Both the position numbers and the translations under genes were made by a program. Shown piece after piece: positions 25,472 through 34,896 of a stretch of 64,000 bases of DNA. Under the pieces are notes generated by a model. It was not told the DNA's origin. It was given only the letters and a program-made list of their open reading frames with translations, and made no database searches. Source of the DNA: BM524 sp041554435 (GTDB lineage Bacteria > Bacteroidota > Bacteroidia > Bacteroidales > F082); contig JBFFLX010000003.1 of the NCBI GenBank assembly GCA_041554435.1, forward strand, positions 1 through 64,000, in the 5' to 3' direction. The first letter of the stretch is position 1. The number at the start of each line of letters is the position of its first letter.

Positions 25472-26227
25472 TTAGTTATCTATTTGTTCTTTAATCCAGT
25501 CGTAGCCTCTTTCTTCCAATTCCAAAGCCAGACCTTTACCACCTGATTTAACTATACGGCCATCGTAAATAACATGTACAAAATCGGGGATTATAAAATC
25601 CAACAGTCGCTGATAGTGAGTTATAACCACGAAACCATTTTCCGGAGAGCGTAAAGCATTAACTCCTTTGGCAACAACTTTTAATGCATCTATATCTAAA
25701 CCTGAATCGGTTTCATCCAAAATTGCAAGATTAGGTTCCAGCATGGCCATTTGGAATATTTCATTCTTTTTCTTTTCTCCACCTGAGAAACCCTCGTTTA
25801 CAGATCGTTTTGTTAATTTAGAATGTATTTCAACCAATTTTTTCTTTTCATCAAGTTTTTTAAGAAATGCGGATGCCGACATTGGTTCTTCGCCTCTGTA
25901 CTCACGTTGTGAGTTAACGGCTGTTCTCATAAAATTTGTCATGCTAACCCCGGGTATTTCCACTGGATACTGGAAACTTAGAAAAATACCCAAATTGGCT
26001 CTTTCATCGGGTTCCATTTCATTAATTGTTTTACCCTTATATTCTATGGTTCCTTTTGTAATTTCATATCCTTCGCGGCCAGTAATTGCAGCGGCAAGAG
26101 TACTTTTCCCTGTACCATTAGGTCCCATAATGGCGTGAATTTCACCTTCGTTAACGCCAAGGTTTAAACCCTTTAAAATTTCTTTTCCATTTATGGAAAC
26201 ATGTAAATCTTTTATATTTAAGAGCAT
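25472..26227 (-). CDS. sufC: Fe-S assembly ATPase SufC
   Basis: 251 residues, ABC-type ATPase of the SufBCD scaffold. Walker A GPNGTGKSTL, signature GFSGGEKKKNE, Walker B LAILDETDSGLDIDAL, and switch His in VITHYQRLL. The EKKKNE and DETDSGLD motifs distinguish SufC from transporter ATPases. It lies 71 bases downstream of sufB. Confidence 0.96.
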   Translation of the reverse strand: MLLNIKDLHVSINGKEILKGLNLGVNEGEIHAIMGPNGTGKSTLAAAITGREGYEITKGTIEYKGKTINEMEPDERANLGIFLSFQYPVEIPGVSMTNFMRTAVNSQREYRGEEPMSASAFLKKLDEKKKLVEIHSKLTKRSVNEGFSGGEKKKNEIFQMAMLEPNLAILDETDSGLDIDALKVVAKGVNALRSPENGFVVITHYQRLLDFIIPDFVHVIYDGRIVKSGGKGLALELEERGYDWIKEQIDN

Positions 26228-26298
26228 TTTCTTTATTTTAAATTGTAAAGTCGGCTTGTGGGCTGACTTGCTAATGTATTAATATATCTTGATAATTT

Positions 26299-27753
26299 TT
26301 AACCAACGCTTCCTTCCAAAGTAATTGCCAATAACTTTTGTGCTTCCACAGCAAATTCCATCGGTAATTTATTAAGTACTTCTTTTGCATAGCCATTTAC
26401 AATTAGGCCTATGGCTTTTTCCATATCAATTCCTCTTTGCTGACAGTAGAACAACTGATCTTCAGATATTTTTGAAGTGGTTGCTTCGTGCTCTACAATT
26501 GATGAATTATTAGCTGTTTTTATATATGGAAAAGTATGTGCACCACATTTATCACCCAAAAGCAATGAATCACATTGTGAGAAATTTCTGGAGTTTTCTG
26601 CTTTTTTAGAAACTCTTACTAAACCTCTATAACTATTATTACTAAATCCTGCAGAAATACCTTTTGAGATGATTGTACTCTTGGTATTTTTACCAATGTG
26701 AATCATTTTAGTTCCTGTATCGGCCTGCTGATGATTATTTGTAACTGCAACAGAATAGAACTCTCCAATGGAATTGTCGCCTAAAAGCAAACAAGAGGGA
26801 TATTTCCATGTTACCGCCGATCCTGTTTCTACCTGAGTCCAACTTATTTTGGAGGAGTTTCCGCGACAAGCACCACGCTTTGTTACGAAATTATAAATAC
26901 CACCTTTTCCTTCTTTATTTCCTGGATACCAGTTTTGTACAGTTGAATATTTTACCTCTGCATTGTCCATAGCAACAATTTCCACAACTGCAGCATGTAA
27001 TTGATTTTCATCTCGCTGAGGTGCTGTACAGCCTTCAAGATAACTCACATAACTATCATCGTCGGCAACCAGAAGAGTTCTTTCAAACTGACCCGTATTT
27101 GCTGCATTGATTCTGAAATAAGTAGAAAGTTCTATTGGACAACGTACACCTTTCGGAATATAACAAAATGAACCATCGCTAAATACAGCTGCATTTAAAG
27201 CAGCAAAATAGTTATCAGTATGCGGCACCACCGAACCCAGATATTTCTTAACCAAATCAGGATGATTTTGCACTGCATCGCTGATACTGCAAAAAATAAT
27301 TCCGTGTTTGGAAAGTGTTTCCTGAAAAGTGGTCTTTACAGAAACACTGTCGATAACTGCATCAACAGCAACTCCTGCAAGCATTTTTTGCTCATCCAGC
27401 GAAATACCAAGTTTATTGAAAGTGTCCAGTAACTCAGGATCAACTTCATCTAAACTTTCAAGTTGTTTTTTCTTTTTTGGGGCTGCGTAGAATATTATTT
27501 CCTGAAAATCAATCTTAGGATATTTCACATGTGCCCATTGTGGTTCTTCTAATTTTAACCAGTGTTTATATGCTTTTAATCTGTAATCCAGCATCCATTC
27601 AGGTTCATTTTTCTTTGCTGAAATAAACCTTATTGTATCTTCGGTAAGGCCTTTAGGGGCAGTCTCCGTCTCAATATCAGTATAAAAACCATACTTATAT
27701 TCGCCGGAGGTTACCTCGTCGAGGACCTTATTCATATTTTTTTCATTATCCAT
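26299..27753 (-). CDS. sufB: Fe-S assembly scaffold subunit SufB
   Basis: 484 residues, the main scaffold on which the cluster is built. The N-terminal part has the typical WMLDYRLKAYKHW motif; the C-terminal core holds GCTAPQRDENQLHAAVVE and the cysteine-containing DSLLLGDKCGAHTFPY region; HEATTSKISEDQLFYCQQRG is diagnostic. First gene of a six-gene suf operon, with a CAAAATTA promoter element at 27788-27795. Confidence 0.96.
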   Translation of the reverse strand: MDNEKNMNKVLDEVTSGEYKYGFYTDIETETAPKGLTEDTIRFISAKKNEPEWMLDYRLKAYKHWLKLEEPQWAHVKYPKIDFQEIIFYAAPKKKKQLESLDEVDPELLDTFNKLGISLDEQKMLAGVAVDAVIDSVSVKTTFQETLSKHGIIFCSISDAVQNHPDLVKKYLGSVVPHTDNYFAALNAAVFSDGSFCYIPKGVRCPIELSTYFRINAANTGQFERTLLVADDDSYVSYLEGCTAPQRDENQLHAAVVEIVAMDNAEVKYSTVQNWYPGNKEGKGGIYNFVTKRGACRGNSSKISWTQVETGSAVTWKYPSCLLLGDNSIGEFYSVAVTNNHQQADTGTKMIHIGKNTKSTIISKGISAGFSNNSYRGLVRVSKKAENSRNFSQCDSLLLGDKCGAHTFPYIKTANNSSIVEHEATTSKISEDQLFYCQQRGIDMEKAIGLIVNGYAKEVLNKLPMEFAVEAQKLLAITLEGSVG

Positions 27754-27787
27754 GTTTCCTTATTAAGAATAATTTTAAATAAGACTG

Positions 27788-27795
27788 CAAAATTA
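27788..27795 (-). promoter_or_regulatory. -7 element of the suf operon
   Basis: CAAAATTA on the + strand, TAATTTTG leftward, matches TAnnTTTG and lies 35 bases before the sufB ATG. The rest of the 175-base gap 27754-27928 shows no other feature I can support. Confidence 0.5.
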
Positions 27796-27928
27796 CTATT
27801 TTCCCACGAACTGAGAAACATTTTTAACAAAGATTGGCGTTTATAAAATATTCAGAATCAAGGATGTTTTTAAAAATTAAATTTAAATCTGATTTTTATT
27901 GTAAAAGAAGGGGTTTATTATTGTTTAA

Positions 27929-28273
27929 TCAATAGTCAATATCTTTTTTTATTTGTTCAATGGCCATATATATATGAGTTTTCATATTGTTGAATAATTC
28001 CTTACTCTTATCCAAATCTACCTTTGAATTTATATTATTATTCAACTTAACAAATTCCTCACTTCCGTTTTTTATTTGCATAATCTCAAAAGAAGGCTTA
28101 ATCCGATGCATTATTTGGTAGGCTTTCTCCCAATTTTTATTGGTGATTTCCGTTTTTAACTTATCCAATTCTGCCGGAATGGTATCTGCAAACAATTCTA
28201 ATAACTCTTTACATTGATCTTCGTTGTTCCCAACATAAGTCATTATCTTATCTGTTGAATATAATTTCTCCAT
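27929..28273 (-). CDS. stand-alone Hpt (histidine phosphotransfer) protein
   Basis: 114 residues, all-helical. The Hpt motif MHRIKPSF gives phosphorylatable His56, within the expected four-helix arrangement. It starts 3 bases after the sigma-54 activator gene, so the two are cotranscribed. It would carry phosphate between a hybrid kinase receiver and a response regulator; the hybrid kinases at 8663-14307 are candidates but not adjacent. Confidence 0.85.
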   Translation of the reverse strand: MEKLYSTDKIMTYVGNNEDQCKELLELFADTIPAELDKLKTEITNKNWEKAYQIMHRIKPSFEIMQIKNGSEEFVKLNNNINSKVDLDKSKELFNNMKTHIYMAIEQIKKDIDY

Positions 28274-28276
28274 TAA

Positions 28277-29620
28277 TTAGAGTTCTTTTTCCTTTAGAAG
28301 CCTGTAAATTGTAGATTTTCCTATACCGAGTCGTTTTGCAGTGAGAACGACATTATTATCATTTTTCTCAAGAAAATACTTTATAATTTTACGCTCGTAT
28401 TCGGCAAGAGTCATGTCTTCTATAATAAAATCCGACAGCGAATCTGTGGAATTGAAATTTATATGAGCATCATCTATCATCTCGTCATCGGCCAAAACAA
28501 CCGACAACTCAATAATTGCTCTTAACTCCCTTACATTTCCCGGATAAGGATATTTAATAAGTTTGTGTTTGGCACTCTGTGTAAATTCTTTGTTTTCAAA
28601 ACCATTTTCCTTACAAAACTCATCAGCAAAATATTTCGCCAGAATTAGTACATCATTATCCCTCTGTCGAAGGGGCGGAATTTCTATAGGTAAACCCAGT
28701 AGTCTGTAATACAAATCTTCTCTGAAATTACCTTTTTTTACTTCCTCTTTTAACTTTTTGTTAGTAGCAACAATTATCCTGGGATCAACTTTTATTACTG
28801 AATTTCCCCCAACACGCGTTATCTCTTTTTCCTGTAATACCCTAAGCAATTTTGTTTGCATATTGATATCCATTTCAGCAATTTCATCCAAAAACAAAGT
28901 TCCTTTGCTTGCCAGTTCAAACTTACCTATTCTTCTTGATGCCGCTCCTGTAAAGGCACCTTTTTCATGGCCAAACATCTCACTTTCAATAAGTTCTTTG
29001 GGAATAGCAGAAACGTTTATACCTACAAATCGATGCTTATTTTGTGGAGAATTATAATGTATTGCCTTGGCCACTAACTCTTTCCCGGTTCCTGTTTCGC
29101 CACTTATCGATACGGTAATATTAGATTTTACAGCCTTTTCCATTAGTGAGAAAAGTTGCTTAATAACCCCACTGTTACCCTTTATGATCTTACTAAATTC
29201 GTATTTTTTACTTATTTCGGTTTTTAACTCGCTAATCTCATTTTTTAACTGTATGTTTTCTTTTATTTTATTAGCAGCATTCCATAAGCGGTTTTTAGTA
29301 TTGTCATCCTTTACAAAATAATCATAAGCTCCTTCCTTTAATAACTCCAGGGCTGTGCTGATATCTTCCTGACCCGATACGATAATCACCGGAATATCAG
29401 GATATTCTTGATGTAGTTTTTTCAAAACATCCATGCCCGATAAATCCGGAAGACGATAATCCAAGGAGATCATAGAAGGTTTTAAGTGCATATTTAATAA
29501 ACAGTCGTTGCCTGTTTCAAAATGAAATACTTCGTTATCAGGGTTAAGTGAAAGATGGCTTTTTAATAACCTCCCGTAAAATGCATCATCTTCAATAACA
29601 AATATTTTGAATGGTTCCAT
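28277..29620 (-). CDS. NtrC-family sigma-54-dependent response regulator
   Basis: 447 residues. Receiver domain 1-120 with Asp54 (SLDYRLPDLSG), AAA+ domain about 145-370 with Walker A GETGTGKE (174-181), the sigma-54 contact loop GAFTGA (221-226), Walker B LFLDEIAEMD, and a C-terminal Fis-type helix-turn-helix (VLTAKRLGIGKSTIYRLLK). It therefore activates RpoN promoters. No membrane kinase is next to it; its partner is the Hpt protein encoded immediately downstream. Targets are unknown. Confidence 0.94.
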   Translation of the reverse strand: MEPFKIFVIEDDAFYGRLLKSHLSLNPDNEVFHFETGNDCLLNMHLKPSMISLDYRLPDLSGMDVLKKLHQEYPDIPVIIVSGQEDISTALELLKEGAYDYFVKDDNTKNRLWNAANKIKENIQLKNEISELKTEISKKYEFSKIIKGNSGVIKQLFSLMEKAVKSNITVSISGETGTGKELVAKAIHYNSPQNKHRFVGINVSAIPKELIESEMFGHEKGAFTGAASRRIGKFELASKGTLFLDEIAEMDINMQTKLLRVLQEKEITRVGGNSVIKVDPRIIVATNKKLKEEVKKGNFREDLYYRLLGLPIEIPPLRQRDNDVLILAKYFADEFCKENGFENKEFTQSAKHKLIKYPYPGNVRELRAIIELSVVLADDEMIDDAHINFNSTDSLSDFIIEDMTLAEYERKIIKYFLEKNDNNVVLTAKRLGIGKSTIYRLLKEKEL

Positions 29621-29662
29621 AAAATTGCATTAGTTGTATTCATTTCACTATGAATATATTCC

Positions 29663-29670
29663 CAAAATTA
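29663..29670 (-). promoter_or_regulatory. -7 element of the NtrC/Hpt operon
   Basis: CAAAATTA on the + strand matches TAnnTTTG leftward, about 43 bases before the ATG at 29620. The 13-mer ATTCCCAAAATTA containing it recurs at 29694-29706, giving a second candidate 36 bases upstream. Confidence 0.45.
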
Positions 29671-29763
29671 GAAAAAATATCTTTAAGGAACAAATTCCCA
29701 AAATTAAATTGGGTATCATTATGTTTTATAAAAATTCAGATTTCACAATTCAACTTCGTTTAC

Positions 29764-29771
29764 TACTTTTG
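29764..29771 (+). promoter_or_regulatory. -7 element of prfC
   Basis: TACTTTTG, matching TAnnTTTG, ends 16 bases before the ATG at 29788. Because it lies within a longer open frame, it argues that translation starts at 29788 and not upstream. Confidence 0.6.
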
Positions 29772-29787
29772 CAGCCAATTTTTAAAT

Positions 29788-31362
29788 ATGGGAAATCTAA
29801 GTGAGATAAAACGCAGGAGAACTTTCGCCATTATCAGTCATCCTGATGCCGGTAAAACTACTTTAACAGAGAAGTTATTGCTGTATGGTGGTGCAATACA
29901 AGTGGCAGGAGCGGTAAAATCGAATAAAATAAAAAAAACTGCCACCTCCGACTGGATGGAGATTGAGCGACAGAGAGGAATTTCTGTGGCCACATCAGTT
30001 ATGGGTTTTGAGTACGAGGGAATAAAGATTAATATACTTGACACACCTGGCCACCAGGACTTTCAGGAAGACACATTTAGAACACTAACTGCAGCCGATA
30101 GTGTAATAGTAGTTATTGATGTGGCGAAAGGTGTTGAGCCTCAAACGGAAAAACTTGTTAAAGTTTGCCGCATGCGAAATATTCCCATCATTGTTTTTAT
30201 TAATAAACTGGACCGACCAGGTAAGGATGCCTTCGAGTTAATGGATGAAATAGAGCAAAAACTCGAATTGAAAGTTACACCTTTAAGTTGGCCTGTTGGT
30301 ATGGGCTCTGATTTTAGGGGTGTTTATAATATGTATTTCAAAAACCTGAAACTTTTTAATCCCGGAAGTCAGGTTATTGAAGAAAGCATTGATTTTGATA
30401 GTCTGGATAATCCTGATTTGGAAAATTATATTGGAACTAAAGCGGAATTACTGCGTGAGGAACAGGACTTGGTTACTGGTGTTTATCCCGACTTCGTAGT
30501 ATCTGATTATCTGGATGGTAAAATTTCTCCCGTTTTCTTTGGAAGTGCTTTAAATAATTTTGGTGTTAAGGAGTTATTGGATGTATTTATAAAAATTGCA
30601 CCAAAACCAATTGGCAGAAAAGCTGAAGAGAGATTTGTAAATTCTGATGAAGATAGTTTTAGTGGTTTTATTTTTAAGATTCATGCTAATATGGATCCTA
30701 ATCACAGAGACAGGATAGCATTTGTAAGAGTAGTTTCGGGAGTTTTTAAAAAGAATACTAATTATTTGCATGTTAGAATGAACAGGCAGATAAAATTTCC
30801 TAGTCCTACAGCATTTATGGCTCAGAAAAAATCAATTATTGAAAAAGTTTATCCCGGCGACATAGTAGGTTTGCATGATACAGGTAATTTCAAAATTGGA
30901 GATACATTAACCGAAGGAGAATACATTAACTTTAAAGGGATGCCAAGTTTTTCTCCCGAACTTTTTAAATACGTTGAAAATGCCGATCCCTTGCGTTCAA
31001 AGCAACTTGCCAAGGGAGTATCTCAACTTACTGACGAAGGTGTTGCTCAGTTATTTACAGGAAAAGCAAATGGCAGAAAAATTATTGGAACCGTTGGTGC
31101 TTTGCAGTTCGAAGTAATACAATACAGATTGGAACACGAATACGGTGCAAAGTGTCGTTATGAAAGTATTAATCTTTATAAAACAGCCTGGTTTATAAGC
31201 GATAATGAAGAACAATTAGATGATTTTAGAGCGCGTAAAGCCTTACAGATTGCCATCGACAAAGAAGGCAGAGAGGTTTTTTTGGCCGAGTCTAAATATG
31301 CTCTTGATATGGCACAACAAAAATATAAGGATATAAAGTTCTATTTTACATCAGAATTTTAA
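29788..31362 (+). CDS. prfC: peptide chain release factor 3
   Basis: Translational GTPase that recycles RF1/RF2 from ribosomes. G1 ISHPDAGKTTL, the RQRGISV switch I region, G3 DTPGHQDF and G4 NKLDR are all present, with the RF3-specific C-terminal domain. The frame is open for 46 more codons upstream, but family members begin with the MGNLSEIKRRRTF-like segment at 29788, which also follows the promoter element. Resulting length, 524 residues, matches the family (about 530). Confidence 0.95.
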   Translation: MGNLSEIKRRRTFAIISHPDAGKTTLTEKLLLYGGAIQVAGAVKSNKIKKTATSDWMEIERQRGISVATSVMGFEYEGIKINILDTPGHQDFQEDTFRTLTAADSVIVVIDVAKGVEPQTEKLVKVCRMRNIPIIVFINKLDRPGKDAFELMDEIEQKLELKVTPLSWPVGMGSDFRGVYNMYFKNLKLFNPGSQVIEESIDFDSLDNPDLENYIGTKAELLREEQDLVTGVYPDFVVSDYLDGKISPVFFGSALNNFGVKELLDVFIKIAPKPIGRKAEERFVNSDEDSFSGFIFKIHANMDPNHRDRIAFVRVVSGVFKKNTNYLHVRMNRQIKFPSPTAFMAQKKSIIEKVYPGDIVGLHDTGNFKIGDTLTEGEYINFKGMPSFSPELFKYVENADPLRSKQLAKGVSQLTDEGVAQLFTGKANGRKIIGTVGALQFEVIQYRLEHEYGAKCRYESINLYKTAWFISDNEEQLDDFRARKALQIAIDKEGREVFLAESKYALDMAQQKYKDIKFYFTSEF

Positions 31363-31421
31363 ATTATTGAATAAAATCCCATAATATTAGCAACAAATAA
31401 ATACTGATAGTGCATATTTAG

Positions 31422-31429
31422 TAATTTTG
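31422..31429 (+). promoter_or_regulatory. -7 element of nadB
   Basis: TAATTTTG matches TAnnTTTG and ends 15 bases before the nadB ATG at 31445. Confidence 0.5.
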
Positions 31430-31444
31430 TAGGAAACATTTAAA

Positions 31445-32995
31445 ATGTCAGTTAAAACCGATTTTCTTGTAATAGGCTCCGGAATTGCCGGAATGGTTTA
31501 CGCATTAAAAGTTGCAGAACATGGAAAGGTAATCCTGATTTCAAAAACTGTTCTGGAAGAAACATCCACAAAATATGCACAGGGTGGAATTGCCGCGGTG
31601 ATGTATTCGCCCGATACTTATGAAAAACATATTAGTGATACGCTTAAAGCTGGCTCCCAAATAAACGATGAAGAAATTGTAAGAATTACCATTACTGAAT
31701 CCACGGAGAGAGTTAAGGAGTTAATAGAATGGGGAACGAAATTCGATAAGGAGAGTTCGGGAAAGTATAACCTTGCACGTGAAGGGGGCCATTCGGAATT
31801 TAGAATCCTGCACCATAAAGACAATACAGGTTTTGAAATTCAACGTGCTTTAACAGAAACTGTAAAAGCACATTCCAATATTAGTGTTTGGGAAAATTGC
31901 TTTACGATTGACCTTTTAACTCAGCATCAAAAGGGTGTAAATTTAAAGGAAATTAAGGGAGAAATTGAATGTTATGGGGCTTATGTTTTAAACGAGAAAA
32001 AAGAAATTAAAACAGTTTTAGCCCGCAAAACAATGATAGCCACAGGCGGAATGGGGAATATTTACCAAACTACCACTAACCCAATAATTGCCTCAGGAGA
32101 TGGTATAGCCATGGCTTACCGTGCAAAGGCTGAAGTTGAAAACCTTGAGTTTGTGCAGTTTCATCCTACTTCTTTATACAACCCCAGAGAAACACCTTCC
32201 TTTTTGATAACAGAGGCCATGCGTGGATCAGGGGCTGTTTTACGAACCAGAAAAGGGCAAAAGTTTATGCATAAATATCATGAACTTGGATCATTAGCAC
32301 CTCGTGATATTGTTGCAAGGGCAATCGACAATGAAATGAAATTATCGGGTGATGAGTACGTTTATCTCGATCCTTCTAAAATAAGTGAAACGGAACTTTT
32401 AAATCATTTTCCGTCCATATATGCAAAATGTTTAAAGTTGGGTATAGATATTACCAAAGATATGATTCCGGTAGTCCCTGCTGCTCATTATTCTTGTGGT
32501 GGTATTAAAACAGATAAATACGGACGTAGCAGCATAAAAAATTTATATGCCTCAGGAGAGGTTGCAAGTACAGGTTTGCATGGAGCAAATCGATTAGCTT
32601 CAAACTCACTGCTTGAAGCTGCAGTTTTTTCACATCGTTCCGCTATGAATGCAATTTCCACGTTTAAAGATGTTGATTATGAATTAAATATCCCCGAATG
32701 GAATGCGGAAGGAACCGTTTTGAATGAGGAGATGATTTTAATTACTCAATCGAAGAAAGAATTGCAGTCGATAATGACTAACTATGTTGGAATTGTTCGC
32801 TCTAACATACGACTAAAGAGAGCCTACGACAGGCTTGCAATTATATATCGGGAAACTGAAGATTTATATGATAAATCAATATTGTCGGAGGAGATTTGCG
32901 AACTACGAAATTTAATTAATGTGGCATATCTGGTGATTAAATTTGCCATGAGACGCAAAGAAAGCATTGGGCTGCATTATAGTATTGACTATTAG
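31445..32995 (+). CDS. nadB: L-aspartate oxidase
   Basis: 516 residues. Oxidises aspartate to iminoaspartate for NAD synthesis. FAD-binding GSGIAGM near the N-terminus, TKYAQGGIAAVM, EFVQFHPTSLY and the catalytic-arginine region in EAMRGSGAVLRT, and a C-terminal helical domain typical of the fumarate reductase flavoprotein superfamily. The QGGIAA segment and length favour NadB over the fumarate reductase subunit. nadA and nadC are not adjacent. Confidence 0.94.
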   Translation: MSVKTDFLVIGSGIAGMVYALKVAEHGKVILISKTVLEETSTKYAQGGIAAVMYSPDTYEKHISDTLKAGSQINDEEIVRITITESTERVKELIEWGTKFDKESSGKYNLAREGGHSEFRILHHKDNTGFEIQRALTETVKAHSNISVWENCFTIDLLTQHQKGVNLKEIKGEIECYGAYVLNEKKEIKTVLARKTMIATGGMGNIYQTTTNPIIASGDGIAMAYRAKAEVENLEFVQFHPTSLYNPRETPSFLITEAMRGSGAVLRTRKGQKFMHKYHELGSLAPRDIVARAIDNEMKLSGDEYVYLDPSKISETELLNHFPSIYAKCLKLGIDITKDMIPVVPAAHYSCGGIKTDKYGRSSIKNLYASGEVASTGLHGANRLASNSLLEAAVFSHRSAMNAISTFKDVDYELNIPEWNAEGTVLNEEMILITQSKKELQSIMTNYVGIVRSNIRLKRAYDRLAIIYRETEDLYDKSILSEEICELRNLINVAYLVIKFAMRRKESIGLHYSIDY

Positions 32996-33008
32996 AATTT
33001 AATTAAAA

Positions 33009-33524
33009 ATGGCACTTATAAAATCAGTAAAAGGTGTAAAACCGAAAATAGGAAAAAACTGCTTTTTAGCAGAAAATGCAACCATTACCGGTGATGTAGT
33101 TATGGGTGATGATTGCAGCCTGTGGTTTAATGCAGTTGTGAGAGGTGATGTTCATCAAATTAGAATCGGAAATAATGTCAATATACAGGATGGAGTGATA
33201 ATTCACTGTACATATCAAAAGGCTCCTGTTTCAATTGGCAACAATGTTTCTATCGCACATTCTGCAATTGTTCATGGATGTACTATTCACGATAATGTTT
33301 TAGTTGGCATGGGAGCCATTTTAATGGATGGAGTGGTAGTAGAAAGTAATTCGGTAATAGCAGCAGGTGCTGTTGTATCCAAGAATACTATAATAAAGTC
33401 GGGTAGTGTTTATGCAGGAGTTCCCGCTAAAAAGATTAAGGAAATGGATCAGAGTTTACTGGAAGGCGAAGTACACCGAATATCCAATAATTATAATATG
33501 TATGCCAGTTGGTATGATGATTAA
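33009..33524 (+). CDS. gamma-carbonic-anhydrase-like hexapeptide-repeat protein
   Basis: 171 residues forming a left-handed beta-helix. The zinc-site pattern is present: WFNAVVRGD, then IHCT, then IAHSAIVHGC, whose three histidines are the metal ligands of the family (YrdA/PaaY/CaiE group). Carbonic anhydrase activity is possible but many relatives lack it. It is 13 bases after nadB, so probably cotranscribed, and is followed by a bidirectional terminator. Confidence 0.88.
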   Translation: MALIKSVKGVKPKIGKNCFLAENATITGDVVMGDDCSLWFNAVVRGDVHQIRIGNNVNIQDGVIIHCTYQKAPVSIGNNVSIAHSAIVHGCTIHDNVLVGMGAILMDGVVVESNSVIAAGAVVSKNTIIKSGSVYAGVPAKKIKEMDQSLLEGEVHRISNNYNMYASWYDD

Positions 33525-33536
33525 TAAAAAAAGAGC

Positions 33537-33573
33537 AAAAAAAAAGTTCCACCCAAGAGTGGAACTTTTTTTT
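33537..33573. terminator. bidirectional terminator
   Basis: GTTCCAC (33546-33552) and GTGGAAC (33559-33565) with a 6-nt loop, flanked by nine A and eight T; it ends both the rightward nadB unit and the leftward ompH gene. Confidence 0.9.
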
Positions 33574-33587
33574 GCCATTAAATTTCT

Positions 33588-34103
33588 TTATTTAATGCCT
33601 AATTTCTTTTTTACCAATGGTAATACGTTATCTCCGTTATCATAAAATAAAACTGCTCCTGTTCCCACATCTAAAATGTAGGAATAGTTGTTTTCTTTTG
33701 CAACTTCAGTAATAGCATTTTTAACTTTTTCAATTAAAGGATTAAAAAGTTCAGCTTGTTTTGCTGATAAATCCTGATCTGCTGATGCTTGAAAAGCCTG
33801 AATACGTCCTTGTAAATCAGTAATTTCTTTTTCTTTGGTTTGACGAATCAAATCTGACATAGTAGCAACATTATTTTGATAATTTGCCATTTTTGTCTGA
33901 TATTCCTGAGCCATTGTATTTAACTGCTGGTCAAGATAATCGGCATAAGATTTCAAAGCCGTTTGTAATGAATCAGTTTCTGGCATAATTGCTAAAATTT
34001 CATTTGAGTCGATATGCCCAATCTTTAATGTCTGGCTATAAGAATAACCTGAAATCAGAACTAATAATGATAAAAGTAGGATTCCTTTTTTTAATGCTTT
34101 CAT
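33588..34103 (-). CDS. OmpH/Skp-family periplasmic chaperone
   Basis: 171 residues with a Sec signal peptide (ending YSYSQ). The body is a long coiled coil (about 55-120) rich in Gln and Lys, framed by short strands KIGHIDSNEIL and YSYILDVGTGAVLFYDN, as in Skp trimers that hold unfolded outer-membrane proteins. Second of two tandem paralogues at the end of the bamA cluster; CAAATGTA at 34149-34156 gives it its own promoter. Confidence 0.9.
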   Translation of the reverse strand: MKALKKGILLLSLLVLISGYSYSQTLKIGHIDSNEILAIMPETDSLQTALKSYADYLDQQLNTMAQEYQTKMANYQNNVATMSDLIRQTKEKEITDLQGRIQAFQASADQDLSAKQAELFNPLIEKVKNAITEVAKENNYSYILDVGTGAVLFYDNGDNVLPLVKKKLGIK

Positions 34104-34148
34104 TTCTAATTATTATGTTGAATATTTATATCTTTTAAAATAGATGCG

Positions 34149-34156
34149 CAAATGTA
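34149..34156 (-). promoter_or_regulatory. -7 element of the second ompH gene
   Basis: CAAATGTA on the + strand reads TACATTTG leftward, matching TAnnTTTG, about 46 bases before the ATG at 34103. Confidence 0.45.
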
Positions 34157-34266
34157 TAAAAAAAACATTCGCATACTAACTTATTAAGAATAAGCGTAAA
34201 ATATATTAAGAAATATTAAGGTTTAAGAACTCAAAATATACTGATAATGCCATTAATATTAATTAA

Positions 34267-34836
34267 CTATTTCTTCCTTTGTTCTCTCTTAACAGTTTGC
34301 ATCACAGTTCCTACTTCGTCAAGTACATCATCACTGATATCGTATTTAGGATCACCATAAAGCAAAGTCATTCCCCCTGCCTTATCGAATACAAAACCTA
34401 AATTTCTTGTTTGAGCAATTGTTTCAATGGCATTATATACTTTTTCCTGTATAGGTTGTATTAATTCCTGACGCTTTTTGAATAATTGTCCTTCAGGAGA
34501 GAAGTACTTTTTTTGTAAGTCTTTAACTTCCTTTTCCTTTTTAATAATTGCGTCTTCTTTCTGCTTTTTTATATCGGCAGGTAAAAGAACGGCTTCAGCC
34601 TGATAGGCTTTGTACATATCTTCTACTTCTTTGTATTTGGCTTCTATTTCCTTCTGCCATTTTGCAGAAATATCGTCTATTTCATCTTGAGCATCTTTAT
34701 ATTCAGGAATATTATCCAAAATATACTGAGTATCAACATAAGCATCTTTCTGGGCATATGTGTTTGAAGGCAAAGCCAGCATAGTCAATAATAATAAACT
34801 ACTGATTGATAGTGATTTGATTAGAAAACGTTTCAT
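34267..34836 (-). CDS. OmpH/Skp-family periplasmic chaperone (first copy)
   Basis: 189 residues with a signal peptide (cleavage near SNTYAQ). Coiled-coil core with Lys/Glu-rich heptads (about 45-120) between the terminal strands, the second being LGFVFDKAGGMTLLYGDP. It lies 60 bases downstream of bamA, whose product inserts the proteins that Skp delivers. It differs enough from the next paralogue that the duplication is old. Confidence 0.9.
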   Translation of the reverse strand: MKRFLIKSLSISSLLLLTMLALPSNTYAQKDAYVDTQYILDNIPEYKDAQDEIDDISAKWQKEIEAKYKEVEDMYKAYQAEAVLLPADIKKQKEDAIIKKEKEVKDLQKKYFSPEGQLFKKRQELIQPIQEKVYNAIETIAQTRNLGFVFDKAGGMTLLYGDPKYDISDDVLDEVGTVMQTVKREQRKK

Positions 34837-34896
34837 CTTTTTGTGTTTAAATTTTTATTCCTTTTTGAATAAGAAAATCAAAAATCTTGCCAATTA

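Noticed and set aside
29650..29787. 46 extra codons in frame upstream of prfC
   Set aside because: The stretch holds a TAnnTTTG promoter element, its translation does not resemble any release factor, and family members begin at the following ATG.
33588..34836. Recent duplication of the ompH gene
   Set aside because: The two proteins share the fold but little sequence and have different lengths, so the duplication is old and typical for the phylum.
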